6,731 nucleotides of DNA, taken from Methanoregula sp. (GTDB lineage Archaea; Halobacteriota; Methanomicrobia; Methanomicrobiales; Methanospirillaceae). The translations under genes and the position numbers were made by a program. Shown here piece after piece: positions 1 to 5,493 of this stretch; the first letter of the stretch is position 1; the number at the start of each line of letters is the position of its first letter. The DNA lies in the NCBI GenBank assembly GCA_030653335.1, contig JAURZP010000298.1:1-6731 (forward strand), given 5' to 3'. The notes beneath the pieces were generated by a model that ran no database searches, was not told the DNA's origin, and saw nothing but the letters and a program-made list of their open reading frames with translations.

Positions 1-57
1 TAATATTAGGGATTAATAATATATAAATATTTCGCCAACACGACGCTCGATTTCTAA

Positions 58-242
58 AAGAAGGCTGAATTTCAATTTACATTCCCTAACTTAAGAATAG
101 TTTGGGTTGAAGTGGATGAGGTCTCTTTAAGGTCAAGCTGACCTCAGATGAGCACAAAATTGCAGGAAATATTCTCATCTTCCTCGAAGTCAACACGCTC
201 CAGCAGATCGCGCTAAAACCTGAAGCAATGATAAAAAGTTAA
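58..242 (+). pseudogene. Possible frameshifted coding relic, family unknown
   Basis: Two reading frames join into one protein-like stretch if a frameshift is allowed near 124-131. Frame one (58-129) reads KKAEFQFTFPNLRIVWVEV followed by DEVSL. Frame two (129-242) reads KVKLTSDEHKIAGNILIFL, then EVNTLQQIALKPEAMIKS and a stop at 240-242. The alternation of hydrophobic and charged residues looks like real beta-rich protein rather than random translation. The first frame is preceded by a stop codon (55-57) and has no clear start, so the 5' end appears lost. I do not recognise the family; the LKPE segment faintly recalls TOBE/molybdate-binding domains, but the match is too weak to name. It could also be chance. 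Confidence 0.3.
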
Positions 243-253
243 ACGCCCGTTAA

Positions 254-308
254 AGAACCGTGAGGTCCGAAACCTTCCCGGACAAATATCCATTTTTTAA
301 AACGGTTC
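254..308. repeat. Nested inverted repeats before the UPF0316 gene
   Basis: An outer pair GAACCGT (255-261) and ACGGTTC (302-308) encloses an inner pair GTCCG (265-269) and CGGAC (279-283). The outer right arm abuts a TTTTTTAAAA box A-like element. If 291-302 is the promoter, the structure lies around and upstream of the transcription start. An operator or DNA cruciform is then likelier than an mRNA leader hairpin, unless transcription begins farther upstream. Function is unknown. Confidence 0.4.
291..303 (+). promoter_or_regulatory. Putative box A (TATA) for the UPF0316 gene
   Basis: CATTTTTTAAAAC is the best box A-like sequence upstream of the first intact gene. Transcription would start about 25 nt downstream, near 320, leaving a leader of about 90 nt. 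The call rests on base composition and position only. Confidence 0.4.
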
Positions 309-411
309 CTTTCGCTCCAGTGCTATACTCACTGTTCATGTAAAAAAAATTCTCACAGCCTTCCACAATCTATTCAAGACTCCCGGTAAGATTACTAGGA
401 TCAGGAGTATT

Positions 412-987
412 GTGGGTATGGAACCGGTTGCTCTGGGGGTATTGGTTTTACCCTTCATTATCCTGATTGCCCGGATAGTGGAGACCAGCCTTGAAACCGT
501 CAGGACGATCTACATCAACCGTGGGCATGCAAACCTCGCTGCCTGTATTGGTATAGTAAAGACAGGTATCTGGCTGCTGTCTACCGGTATTGTACTCACC
601 AATTTTTCGGATTACTTAAACCTGTTTGCGTACCTTGCCGGTTATGGTCTGGGGACACTGCTGGGGATGGAGATCGAGAAGATGATCTCTTTAGGGCATG
701 TGATCGTCCGGCTCATCATTGCTGCAGATCCCCAACCGCTCATCACTGAGCTTGCTACGCTGGGATATGGTATGACACGAATCGAGGCATCAGGGAGTTT
801 TTCGCACACGGTAGCGATTATCTTTATGATCGTGCCCCGTTCAGAACTGGGACGATTGCTGGTCGTGCTCTCAAAAAATTATCCTGACGTTCTCTATACT
901 GTAGAAGATGTGCGCAATATCAAGGAAGGTGCAAAGATCTTCCACAAGGATCCAAAGAGCCGGATACTCGGGTTCTTCGGGCTCTAA
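412..987 (+). CDS. UPF0316 / DUF2179 family membrane protein
   Basis: An integral membrane protein of 191 aa (189 aa if the ATG at 418 is used). Three hydrophobic segments are visible at about residues 6-22, 42-62 and 68-86. The stretch RIVETSLETVRTIYINRG after the first helix is typical of the UPF0316 N-terminal membrane domain (DUF5698). The soluble C-terminal half (about 95-180, including VIVRLIIAADPQPLITELA and VEDVRNIKEGAKIF) fits DUF2179, a small alpha/beta domain. The length is normal for the family, and the biochemical function is not known. AGGAG at 403-407 is 4 nt from the GTG at 412 and 10 nt from the ATG at 418, so either start is possible. It is transcribed in the same direction as msrB, but the gap contains no obvious reason to link the two. 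Confidence 0.85.
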   Translation: MGMEPVALGVLVLPFIILIARIVETSLETVRTIYINRGHANLAACIGIVKTGIWLLSTGIVLTNFSDYLNLFAYLAGYGLGTLLGMEIEKMISLGHVIVRLIIAADPQPLITELATLGYGMTRIEASGSFSHTVAIIFMIVPRSELGRLLVVLSKNYPDVLYTVEDVRNIKEGAKIFHKDPKSRILGFFGL

Positions 988-1070
988 AACTACCGACCCT
1001 TTTGATTTGTTCTAAAAAACCAAAGCTCTATGCTCCGGCTCGCTCACTTATATCGTTGGAGCAGATAAGA

Positions 1071-1538
1071 ATGGATGGCATCGCAATGAAAGGTAAAGAT
1101 ATGATCTCTATTTACAATGCCCGAACCGGGAATGTTGAGGAGGTAAATCCGGTAGTAAAAACCGATGCAGAATGGCAGGCAGTTCTCACTCCTGAACAGT
1201 ATGATGTGGCCAGAAAACATGGCACTGAATACGCGTTTACAGGAAAATATCACGCATCAAAAGAGCAGGGGATCTATACCTGCGCCTGCTGCGGCACCGA
1301 CCTGTTTAACTCGACAACAAAATTCAACTCAGGCACAGGCTGGCCCAGCTTCAATGCCCCGGTATCTCCCCTCAACATCCGCACCCACACAGATATCTCC
1401 GGCGGGATGGTGCGCACCGAAGTGCTCTGCGCCCGGTGCGGAGCACATCTCGGCCATGTCTTTGATGACGGCCCTGCACCCACGGGTAAACGCTATTGCA
1501 TGAACTCGGCAGCCTTGGATTTCCACAAGATGTCCTGA
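1071..1538 (+). CDS. msrB: Peptide-methionine (R)-S-oxide reductase MsrB
   Basis: Reduces the R-epimer of methionine sulfoxide in proteins, a cytoplasmic oxidative-damage repair enzyme. With the ATG at 1071 the protein has 155 aa. The zinc site is complete: C71 and C74 in CACCG, and C120 and C123 in CARCGAHLGHVF. The catalytic cysteine is C143 in RYCMNSAAL. The SGTGWPSF motif has T89 where E. coli MsrB has the resolving cysteine (SGCGWPSF), so recycling must use another cysteine or an external thiol. C73, next to a zinc ligand, is an extra cysteine. Start choice: GGAG (1058-1061) sits 9 nt before 1071, while an in-frame TTG at 1002 would add 23 residues unlike the family. ATGs at 1086 and 1101 are also possible. 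The next gene has its own promoter-like element, so co-transcription is uncertain. Confidence 0.95.
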   Translation: MDGIAMKGKDMISIYNARTGNVEEVNPVVKTDAEWQAVLTPEQYDVARKHGTEYAFTGKYHASKEQGIYTCACCGTDLFNSTTKFNSGTGWPSFNAPVSPLNIRTHTDISGGMVRTEVLCARCGAHLGHVFDDGPAPTGKRYCMNSAALDFHKMS

Positions 1539-1567
1539 TGCCCACAGCGCATGCCCATTCACAACCC

Positions 1568-1577
1568 TTTTTTAAAG
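1568..1577 (+). promoter_or_regulatory. Putative box A for the flavin reductase-AKR-uvsE operon
   Basis: TTTTTTAAAG lies in the 74-nt gap between msrB and the flavoprotein gene, about 40 nt before the start codon. A transcript starting about 25 nt downstream would just include the AGGTGA ribosome binding site at 1599-1604. This is a sequence-only call. Confidence 0.45.
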
Positions 1578-1612
1578 ATGCCGTAACTATAGCAGATCAG
1601 GTGAATGGATCT

Positions 1613-2179
1613 ATGGGAAAAATATCAGCAGGCAGGAATGTCTTCATGTACCCCATGCCGGTTACCTTACTCGGCACCCTTGTGGACAACAAACCGGATT
1701 TCATGGCGCTTGGGTGGATCACCCGCGTCAATGCAAACCCCCCGACCGTTGGCTGCGGTGTGGGACGGCATCACCATTCAATACGAGGCATCGAGGAGAA
1801 CAAAACATTCAGCATCAACTTCCCGTCCGCAGAAATGATGGAAAAAACAGATTATTGCGGGCTGGTTTCGGGAAAGGATACCGATAAAGCAGCGCTCTTT
1901 GATGTGTATTACGGGGAATTAAAAACAGCCCCTATGATAACCGAATGTCCGCTCTCTCTGGAATGCCGTCTGGTGACGACAGTAGAAAATCCCACAAATA
2001 ATTTTTACATTGGTGAAATTATCGCATCCTACACAGAAGAGAAGTATCTTACATGCGGAAAACCGGATATAAAGAAAGTAAACCCGCTACTGCTCACCAT
2101 GCCGGACAACCGCTACTGGACTGTTGGTGAATATACTGGTGACGCGTGGAGTTGCGGAAAAAAACTGGTAAGAAAATAA
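1613..2179 (+). CDS. Flavin reductase-like, FMN-binding split-barrel protein
   Basis: A 188-aa protein resembling the flavin reductase/flavoredoxin family, which bind FMN in a split beta-barrel and pass electrons between NAD(P)H or ferredoxin-type donors and acceptors. Family-like stretches are PMPVTLLGTLVDNKPDFMALG (about 15-34), the NPP turn at 42-44, the SINFPS segment (67-72) after the strand that lines FMN, DYCGLVSGKDTDK (80-92) and the late FYIGEIIASY strand (131-140). The usual GKPDI is present at 149-153 and a YTGDAWSCGKK tail closes the fold. Start choice: AGGTGA (1599-1604) stands 8 nt before the ATG at 1613. The frame is open further upstream from a TTG at 1496, but that part overlaps msrB and does not look like the family. 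The substrate is unknown. An 18-nt gap to the aldo/keto reductase suggests an operon. Confidence 0.88.
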   Translation: MGKISAGRNVFMYPMPVTLLGTLVDNKPDFMALGWITRVNANPPTVGCGVGRHHHSIRGIEENKTFSINFPSAEMMEKTDYCGLVSGKDTDKAALFDVYYGELKTAPMITECPLSLECRLVTTVENPTNNFYIGEIIASYTEEKYLTCGKPDIKKVNPLLLTMPDNRYWTVGEYTGDAWSCGKKLVRK

Positions 2180-2197
2180 TCTGCCGGAGTCCGCCCG

Positions 2198-3325
2198 ATG
2201 CTCTACCGTAAGATGAATAATACCGACCGTAAACTCTCTATTCTGGGTTTTGGCTGCATGCGGTTGCCAAAGACTGCTGACTCTGCCATCGATGAGGTAA
2301 AGGCAACCGCGATGGTGCGCTATGCAATCGACCGGGGCATCAACTACATCGATACAGCCTATGTGTACCATAATGGCGAGAGCGAACCGTTCCTTGGGAG
2401 AGCATTGGCAGACGGGTACCGGCAAAAGGTAAATCTCGCTACAAAAATGCCGGTCTGGGATGTCCAGTCCCGACAGGATATGGATTGCATCCTTGACGAA
2501 CAATTAAGGCGGCTCAACACGGATCACATTGATTTTTACCTGCTTCATGGCCTTTCACATTCGTCCTGGGATGATATGTTGAACCTTAATGCGGGTGAAT
2601 TCCTCGACACCGCAATTGCCGATGGCAGGATTCGCTATGCAGGATTCTCGTTCCACGACAATGTGCAGGCCTTTAAAGAGATCGTGAATGCTTATCCCTG
2701 GACCTTTGCCCAGATCCAGTACAACTACATGGACGAGGATTACCAGGCTGGTACCGCAGGGCTTGACTATGCAGCAGAAAAAGGACTTGGCATTGTGATC
2801 ATGGAACCGCTCCGGGGCGGGTTACTTGTAAAGGAGACTCCAGAGACAAAGAAAATCCGGGCTTTAAGTGAACAATCCCGCACAGCAGCAGAATGGGGAT
2901 TACGCTGGCTCTGGAACCGGCCTGAAATCACTGTTGTGCTATCCGGCATGAGCACGATGCAGCAGGTGAAAGATAACCTGAGTTATGCAAACAATGGCAA
3001 ACCCTCCTCACTCACAGAGGATGATCTCGCGGTCTATGAAAAGATAAAAACCTTTTACCGCAGCAGGAGTAAGATCCCCTGCACGAACTGCCGGTACTGT
3101 CAGCCGTGCATGGTCGGAGTTGAGATCCCGGAGTGCTTTTCTGCCTACAATGACGCGTTCATCTACAAAGATTCCGCAGCGGCAAAGTTCTGTTACGATG
3201 CCTTTACGGTTTCTGGAGGGGATGCTTCGCAGTGCCAGGATTGCGGAGTGTGCGAAAGCCTCTGCCCCCAGCACATCCTGATACGGGAGCGCCTCAAAGA
3301 GGTAGTATCGCTATTTGGGCATTAA
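2198..3325 (+). CDS. Aldo/keto reductase with C-terminal 4Fe-4S ferredoxin-type domain
   Basis: A 375-aa soluble oxidoreductase in two parts. Residues 1 to about 285 form an aldo/keto reductase barrel, starting with KLSILGFGCMRLP. The catalytic tetrad is intact: D52 and Y57 in IDTAYVYHNGESE, K83 in ATKMP and H117 in YLLHGLS. Later barrel strands include YAGFSFHD (147-154), QIQYNYMDED (172-181) and IVIMEPLRGG (199-208). Residues 295-356 carry eight cysteines in two motifs: C295, C298, C301, C304 (IPCTNCRYCQPC) and C346, C349, C352, C356 (CQDCGVCESLCP). The second can ligate a 4Fe-4S cluster. This fusion is a known family, common in anaerobes, whose substrates are mostly unknown. GGAG at 2186-2189 is 8 nt before the ATG. 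It lies in a probable operon with the upstream flavoprotein, which could be its electron partner (inference), and with uvsE. Confidence 0.95.
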   Translation: MLYRKMNNTDRKLSILGFGCMRLPKTADSAIDEVKATAMVRYAIDRGINYIDTAYVYHNGESEPFLGRALADGYRQKVNLATKMPVWDVQSRQDMDCILDEQLRRLNTDHIDFYLLHGLSHSSWDDMLNLNAGEFLDTAIADGRIRYAGFSFHDNVQAFKEIVNAYPWTFAQIQYNYMDEDYQAGTAGLDYAAEKGLGIVIMEPLRGGLLVKETPETKKIRALSEQSRTAAEWGLRWLWNRPEITVVLSGMSTMQQVKDNLSYANNGKPSSLTEDDLAVYEKIKTFYRSRSKIPCTNCRYCQPCMVGVEIPECFSAYNDAFIYKDSAAAKFCYDAFTVSGGDASQCQDCGVCESLCPQHILIRERLKEVVSLFGH

Positions 3326-3327
3326 AC

Positions 3328-3333
3328 GAGGAG
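3328..3333 (+). promoter_or_regulatory. Ribosome binding site that fixes the uvsE TTG start
   Basis: GAGGAG is centred in the 15-nt gap after the aldo/keto reductase stop and ends 7 nt before the TTG at 3341. No in-frame ATG near the conserved N-terminus could serve instead, so the TTG start is well supported. Confidence 0.8.
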
Positions 3334-3340
3334 CACACAA

Positions 3341-4246
3341 TTGCGCATTGGATACCCCTGCATCAACCGCTCGATCGGCTGTACTTCATCTCATTCATTC
3401 CGGCTTTCCTCCTATACCGAAGAGCGATTGAAAGAGACGGTAAAAGAGAATCTCACCTGCTTAAAAAAAATCCTTGAGTATAACCGTGAGCACGGAATGC
3501 TCTTCTTCCGGATCACATCGGACCTTGTACCGTTTGCTTCGCACCCGGTCTGCACGTTCCCGTGGCAGGTGCACTTTGCCAAAGAGTTTAAGCAAATCGG
3601 GAAATTCATCCGCCAGCATGGATTCCGGATATCCATGCACCCGGACCAGTTCGTGCTCCTGAATGCACCCGACACAAACGTGTTCCAGCGGAGTATCGCC
3701 GATCTGGTGTACCAGACGCAGGTGCTTGACCTGATGGGACTTGACACAACTGCAAAAATCCAGATCCATATCGGGGGTATATATGGCGATAAGCCGGCAA
3801 GTATGGGCCGGTTTTCTGAGAAGTACAAACTGCTTGACCCTGCCATTAAGAACCGGCTTGTGATCGAGAACGACGAACGGTTGTACACGATCAATGACTG
3901 CCTCGCCATCCATGAGCGAACCGGAATCCCAGTCATCGGGGATTTTTTTCATCATGCCCTCAATAATTGTGGGGAGCAGTTCGCTGATCTGCTAAAACCC
4001 CTCAGGGTAACATGGAAAGTCCATGACGGTATTCCGATGGTCGATTACAGTTCGCAGGAACCGGGTAAACGGACAGGGGCACATGCAGAGCATATCGTAA
4101 CGGAAGATTTCCGGCAGTTTCTCTATCTGACCCGGATGGCAGATTTTGATATCATGCTTGAGATCAAGGATAAGGAAAAAAGTGCCCATTTAGCCCTTGA
4201 TATCGGCCGTGATGATCCCCGTCTGGTCAGCAAGAAAAACCACTGA
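3341..4246 (+). CDS. uvsE: UV damage endonuclease UvsE/UVDE
   Basis: Nicks DNA immediately 5' of UV photoproducts and some other lesions, starting an excision repair route independent of UvrABC. The 301-aa length and the N-terminus RIGYPCINRSIGCTSS are typical of the family (PF03851, TIM barrel). By comparison with the Thermus enzyme, the metal ligands appear complete: H100 (ISMHPDQF), H143 (QIHIGG), E176 (LVIENDE), D201 and H204 (IGDFFHH), H228 (KVHDG), H248 and E274 (MLEIKDKE). K226 matches the lysine reported to be modified in Thermus. Y6, N10 and Q103 fall at the expected lesion-probing or active-site positions; F104 follows where I recall a tyrosine in Thermus. The start is TTG behind a perfect GAGGAG site. 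It sits 15 nt after the aldo/keto reductase, probably last in the operon. UvsE is best known from bacteria and fungi, so transfer into this lineage is possible. Confidence 0.96.
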   Translation: MRIGYPCINRSIGCTSSHSFRLSSYTEERLKETVKENLTCLKKILEYNREHGMLFFRITSDLVPFASHPVCTFPWQVHFAKEFKQIGKFIRQHGFRISMHPDQFVLLNAPDTNVFQRSIADLVYQTQVLDLMGLDTTAKIQIHIGGIYGDKPASMGRFSEKYKLLDPAIKNRLVIENDERLYTINDCLAIHERTGIPVIGDFFHHALNNCGEQFADLLKPLRVTWKVHDGIPMVDYSSQEPGKRTGAHAEHIVTEDFRQFLYLTRMADFDIMLEIKDKEKSAHLALDIGRDDPRLVSKKNH

Positions 4247-4253
4247 GGCGTGA

Positions 4254-4266
4254 TCTTATCAGATTT
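4254..4266 (+). promoter_or_regulatory. Putative box A for the mntP remnant
   Basis: TCTTATCAGATTT lies about 30 nt before the mntP ATG, which has no Shine-Dalgarno site. That spacing fits a leaderless archaeal transcript. The core TTATCAGAT recurs at 4523-4531, again just over 30 nt before a start codon. Confidence 0.35.
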
Positions 4267-4289
4267 CCCCACCCCCTTGTAACCAACAC

Positions 4290-4487
4290 ATGGATCTCTT
4301 AACACCTGCCGTGATTGGTATTGGCCTTTCTATGGACTGTTTTGCTGTATCGCTTGCGATCGGCACAACGACAAAGACCCGGCTTGTCTACGCTGCTGTG
4401 ATCATCGCATTCTTTTTTGGTGCGTTCCAGGCAGGTATGACTGCAAACCTGCATGCACATGAAAAGGTGGTGCCATTTCCGGAGTAA
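4290..4487 (+). pseudogene. mntP: Truncated mntP (manganese exporter), 5' remnant
   Basis: The first 50 residues match the MntP/DUF204 manganese efflux family: MDLLTPAVIGIGLSMDCFAV, then SLAIGTTTK and AAVIIAFFFGAFQAGM. This covers the first membrane helix with the conserved Asp (D16 in SMDCF) and the start of the second. A complete MntP has about 180-190 aa and six helices. Here similarity ends at about 4440 and the frame runs on for about 15 unrelated residues (TANLHAHEKVVPFPE) to a stop. The remaining four to five helices are not seen downstream, where the RNase III gene begins at 4555. Transport function is therefore almost certainly lost. The short phrase TLIG expected next in the family appears at about 4495-4506 in another frame, which could mean an insertion plus deletion, but the match is too short to trust. 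Confidence 0.75.
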
Positions 4488-4520
4488 AAGTAAACCCTGA
4501 TTGGCCTGTCATGCCATTTG

Positions 4521-4531
4521 TTTTATCAGAT
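4521..4531 (+). promoter_or_regulatory. Putative box A for the RNase III-domain gene
   Basis: TTTTATCAGAT stands 27-34 nt before the ATG at 4555. No convincing ribosome binding site is present in between, so the gene may be read from a leaderless transcript. A second AT-rich stretch, TTACATATACAT, lies directly against the start codon. Confidence 0.4.
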
Positions 4532-4554
4532 ACCCTCGTGAACATTACATATAC

Positions 4555-5145
4555 ATGGACGCAGATGACCGTGCAGAGATTGAACAGATCCTTAACTATC
4601 ATTTCTTTGAACCGCAACACCTGATCCGGGCACTCACCCACCCTGCCTGTGCTCATGAAATGCTCCAGCAGAACAAACGGTGCATGGACCAGGAAGCCTA
4701 CAGCACGCTTGGAGATGCTGTGCTAAAGACCGGGCTGATCCTGTATCTCATGGAAAAAGGTCTCGAAACAAAAGGCGAGATCACAGTGAACAAAGAACCC
4801 GTTGAGAAGAACGAGACACTGGCAAAAGTTGGCAAACGGTTAAAGATCAAACGGTTCATCCGGCTGGGGCGCGGGGAAAAAGAACTCTTAAGGCTTGGCG
4901 AGGAGACGATCCTTGCCGATACGGTAGAAGCCCTGATAGGCGCGATATTTTTAGACAGCGATGCAGGTTTTGGCGTGGTAAAACAGTGCATCGGGCTCTG
5001 GTTCGAACCCGAACTAAAGAAGATCAAAAAGGGGTCACCAATCCATAAGGTTGAAACCACAGTTATCAATCGTCCGATTTCATCCTCCAGACGTGGATCA
5101 CCCAGAGTAAAGAAGCCGCAGTCGCGAACAATGTGGAGAGGATGA
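4555..5145 (+). CDS. RNase III-domain protein without a dsRNA-binding domain
   Basis: A 196-aa protein with one ribonuclease III domain, a family that cleaves double-stranded RNA as a dimer. The signature region is EAYSTLGDAVL (47-57) and the second metal motif is ILADTVEALIGAIFLDS (119-135). Catalytic positions E47, D54, D122 and E125 are kept. S50 stands where bacterial RNase III usually has a second Glu (ERLEFLGD). The domain ends near residue 158; no C-terminal double-stranded RNA-binding domain follows. The last 30 or so residues (RPISSSRRGSPRVKKPQS) are basic and low-complexity, and are read antisense to the small membrane gene at 5066-5287, so they may be a read-through extension. An upstream TTG (4501) would add 18 residues; I prefer the ATG at 4555 because the domain begins at once and a box A lies about 30 nt before it. 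RNase III is uncommon in archaea. Confidence 0.85.
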   Translation: MDADDRAEIEQILNYHFFEPQHLIRALTHPACAHEMLQQNKRCMDQEAYSTLGDAVLKTGLILYLMEKGLETKGEITVNKEPVEKNETLAKVGKRLKIKRFIRLGRGEKELLRLGEETILADTVEALIGAIFLDSDAGFGVVKQCIGLWFEPELKKIKKGSPIHKVETTVINRPISSSRRGSPRVKKPQSRTMWRG

Positions 5146-5287
5146 GGAGCGGTAAATACCACCATTGTGCCGCCATCGTTCCCTCCATAACGCCGCTCCC
5201 TGCAATAGTAGCGATCGTATTTGGGACTAAAAATACCGTGCCGAGAACCGTGAGGTACGCAGTCACGAGGGCAAAGCGGTTGTTCAT
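5066..5287 (-). CDS. Small two-helix membrane protein, function unknown
   Basis: A 73-aa minus-strand ORF with two clear hydrophobic segments, about residues 5-30 (FALVTAYLTVLGTVFLVP) and 43-66 (WYLPLLILSTLFATAASL), a short Gly/Met-containing loop between them, and a charged end (WRMKSDD). The composition and the charged tail after helix two are those of a real membrane protein, unlike the other antisense frames nearby. I do not recognise a family. No good ribosome binding site precedes the ATG at 5287. The last 80 nt overlap the 3' end of the RNase III gene tail to tail, so the two transcripts would be complementary there. It could be one part of a larger gene now split, with the hydrophobic ORF at 5368-5472 as another part. 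Confidence 0.6.
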   Translation of the reverse strand: MNNRFALVTAYLTVLGTVFLVPNTIATIAGSGVMEGTMAAQWWYLPLLILSTLFATAASLLWVIHVWRMKSDD

Positions 5288-5367
5288 GCTCTGGAGCGGA
5301 GTGTGAAAGTGATGACAAAGGGGTTCGATTCATCCCGTGACTAAAGGTAAGGGTTTTCTCGACCCCT

Positions 5368-5472
5368 TTACCCGAGATCATAAAACCCGGTTGTGAATGA
5401 GATAATAGCGATAGGACTGCCAAGGATGATGAGCCCGGCAGTGCCGGATAAAACCCATAATGCTAATAGCAA
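5368..5472 (-). CDS. Possible 34-aa hydrophobic peptide or gene fragment
   Basis: Too short to stand out by length, this minus-strand frame reads from a TTG at 5472 to a TAA. It gives one membrane-helix-like stretch (LWVLSGTAGLIILGSPIAI) followed by ISFTTGFYDLG. AGGGAG lies just 3 nt upstream of the TTG, closer than usual. It precedes the two-helix protein on the same strand by 80 nt. It may be a genuine small membrane peptide, a decayed piece of a longer membrane gene, or chance. It lies in the promoter region of the divergent surface-protein gene, so both would compete for the same short upstream DNA. Confidence 0.3.
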   Translation of the reverse strand: MLLALWVLSGTAGLIILGSPIAIISFTTGFYDLG

Positions 5473-5493
5473 TTACTCCCTAAAAACTTCCGT

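Larger units (their letters stand above)
1..411. other. Upstream region without an intact gene
   Basis: No intact reading frame of convincing length is seen on either strand. The first 30 bases are very AT-rich and include ATATAAATAT (21-30), which resembles an archaeal box A. Positions 58-242 may hold a frameshifted coding relic. Positions 118-145 and 254-308 hold inverted repeats. An AT-rich promoter-like element lies at 291-302, and about 100 nt of probable leader follow before the next gene. A small non-coding RNA cannot be excluded. Confidence 0.6.

Noticed and set aside
254..266. AGAACCGTGAGGT occurs again at about 5244-5256
   Set aside because: A single 13-nt match within 6.7 kb is expected by chance about as often as not. 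One copy lies within the small membrane coding frame, with no extended similarity around either copy.
1496..1612. Upstream extension of the flavin reductase frame from a TTG within msrB
   Set aside because: The 39 extra residues do not look like the family, they overlap msrB, and AGGTGA 8 nt before the ATG at 1613 supports the shorter form.
3412..3955. Two overlapping minus-strand open frames of 174 and 164 codons opposite uvsE
   Set aside because: Both are antisense shadows of a gene with a complete set of catalytic residues, and neither reads like a real protein.
4441..4554. Insertion sequence or other mobile element as the cause of the mntP truncation
   Set aside because: The stretch is only about 110 nt, with no terminal inverted repeats, target-site duplication or transposase fragment visible. 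A deletion is the simpler reading.
5317..5340. GGGGTTCGATTCATCCC resembles a tRNA T-arm
   Set aside because: The arm does not pair properly (mismatches within the five stem positions), and no acceptor, D or anticodon stem is found on either side. It is not a tRNA and too short to call an attachment site.
4698..5423. Long open frame of 241 codons on the minus strand
   Set aside because: It is antisense to the RNase III domain over much of its length, its translation is Ser/Pro/Arg-rich without domain character, and it conflicts with the more convincing two-helix membrane frame.
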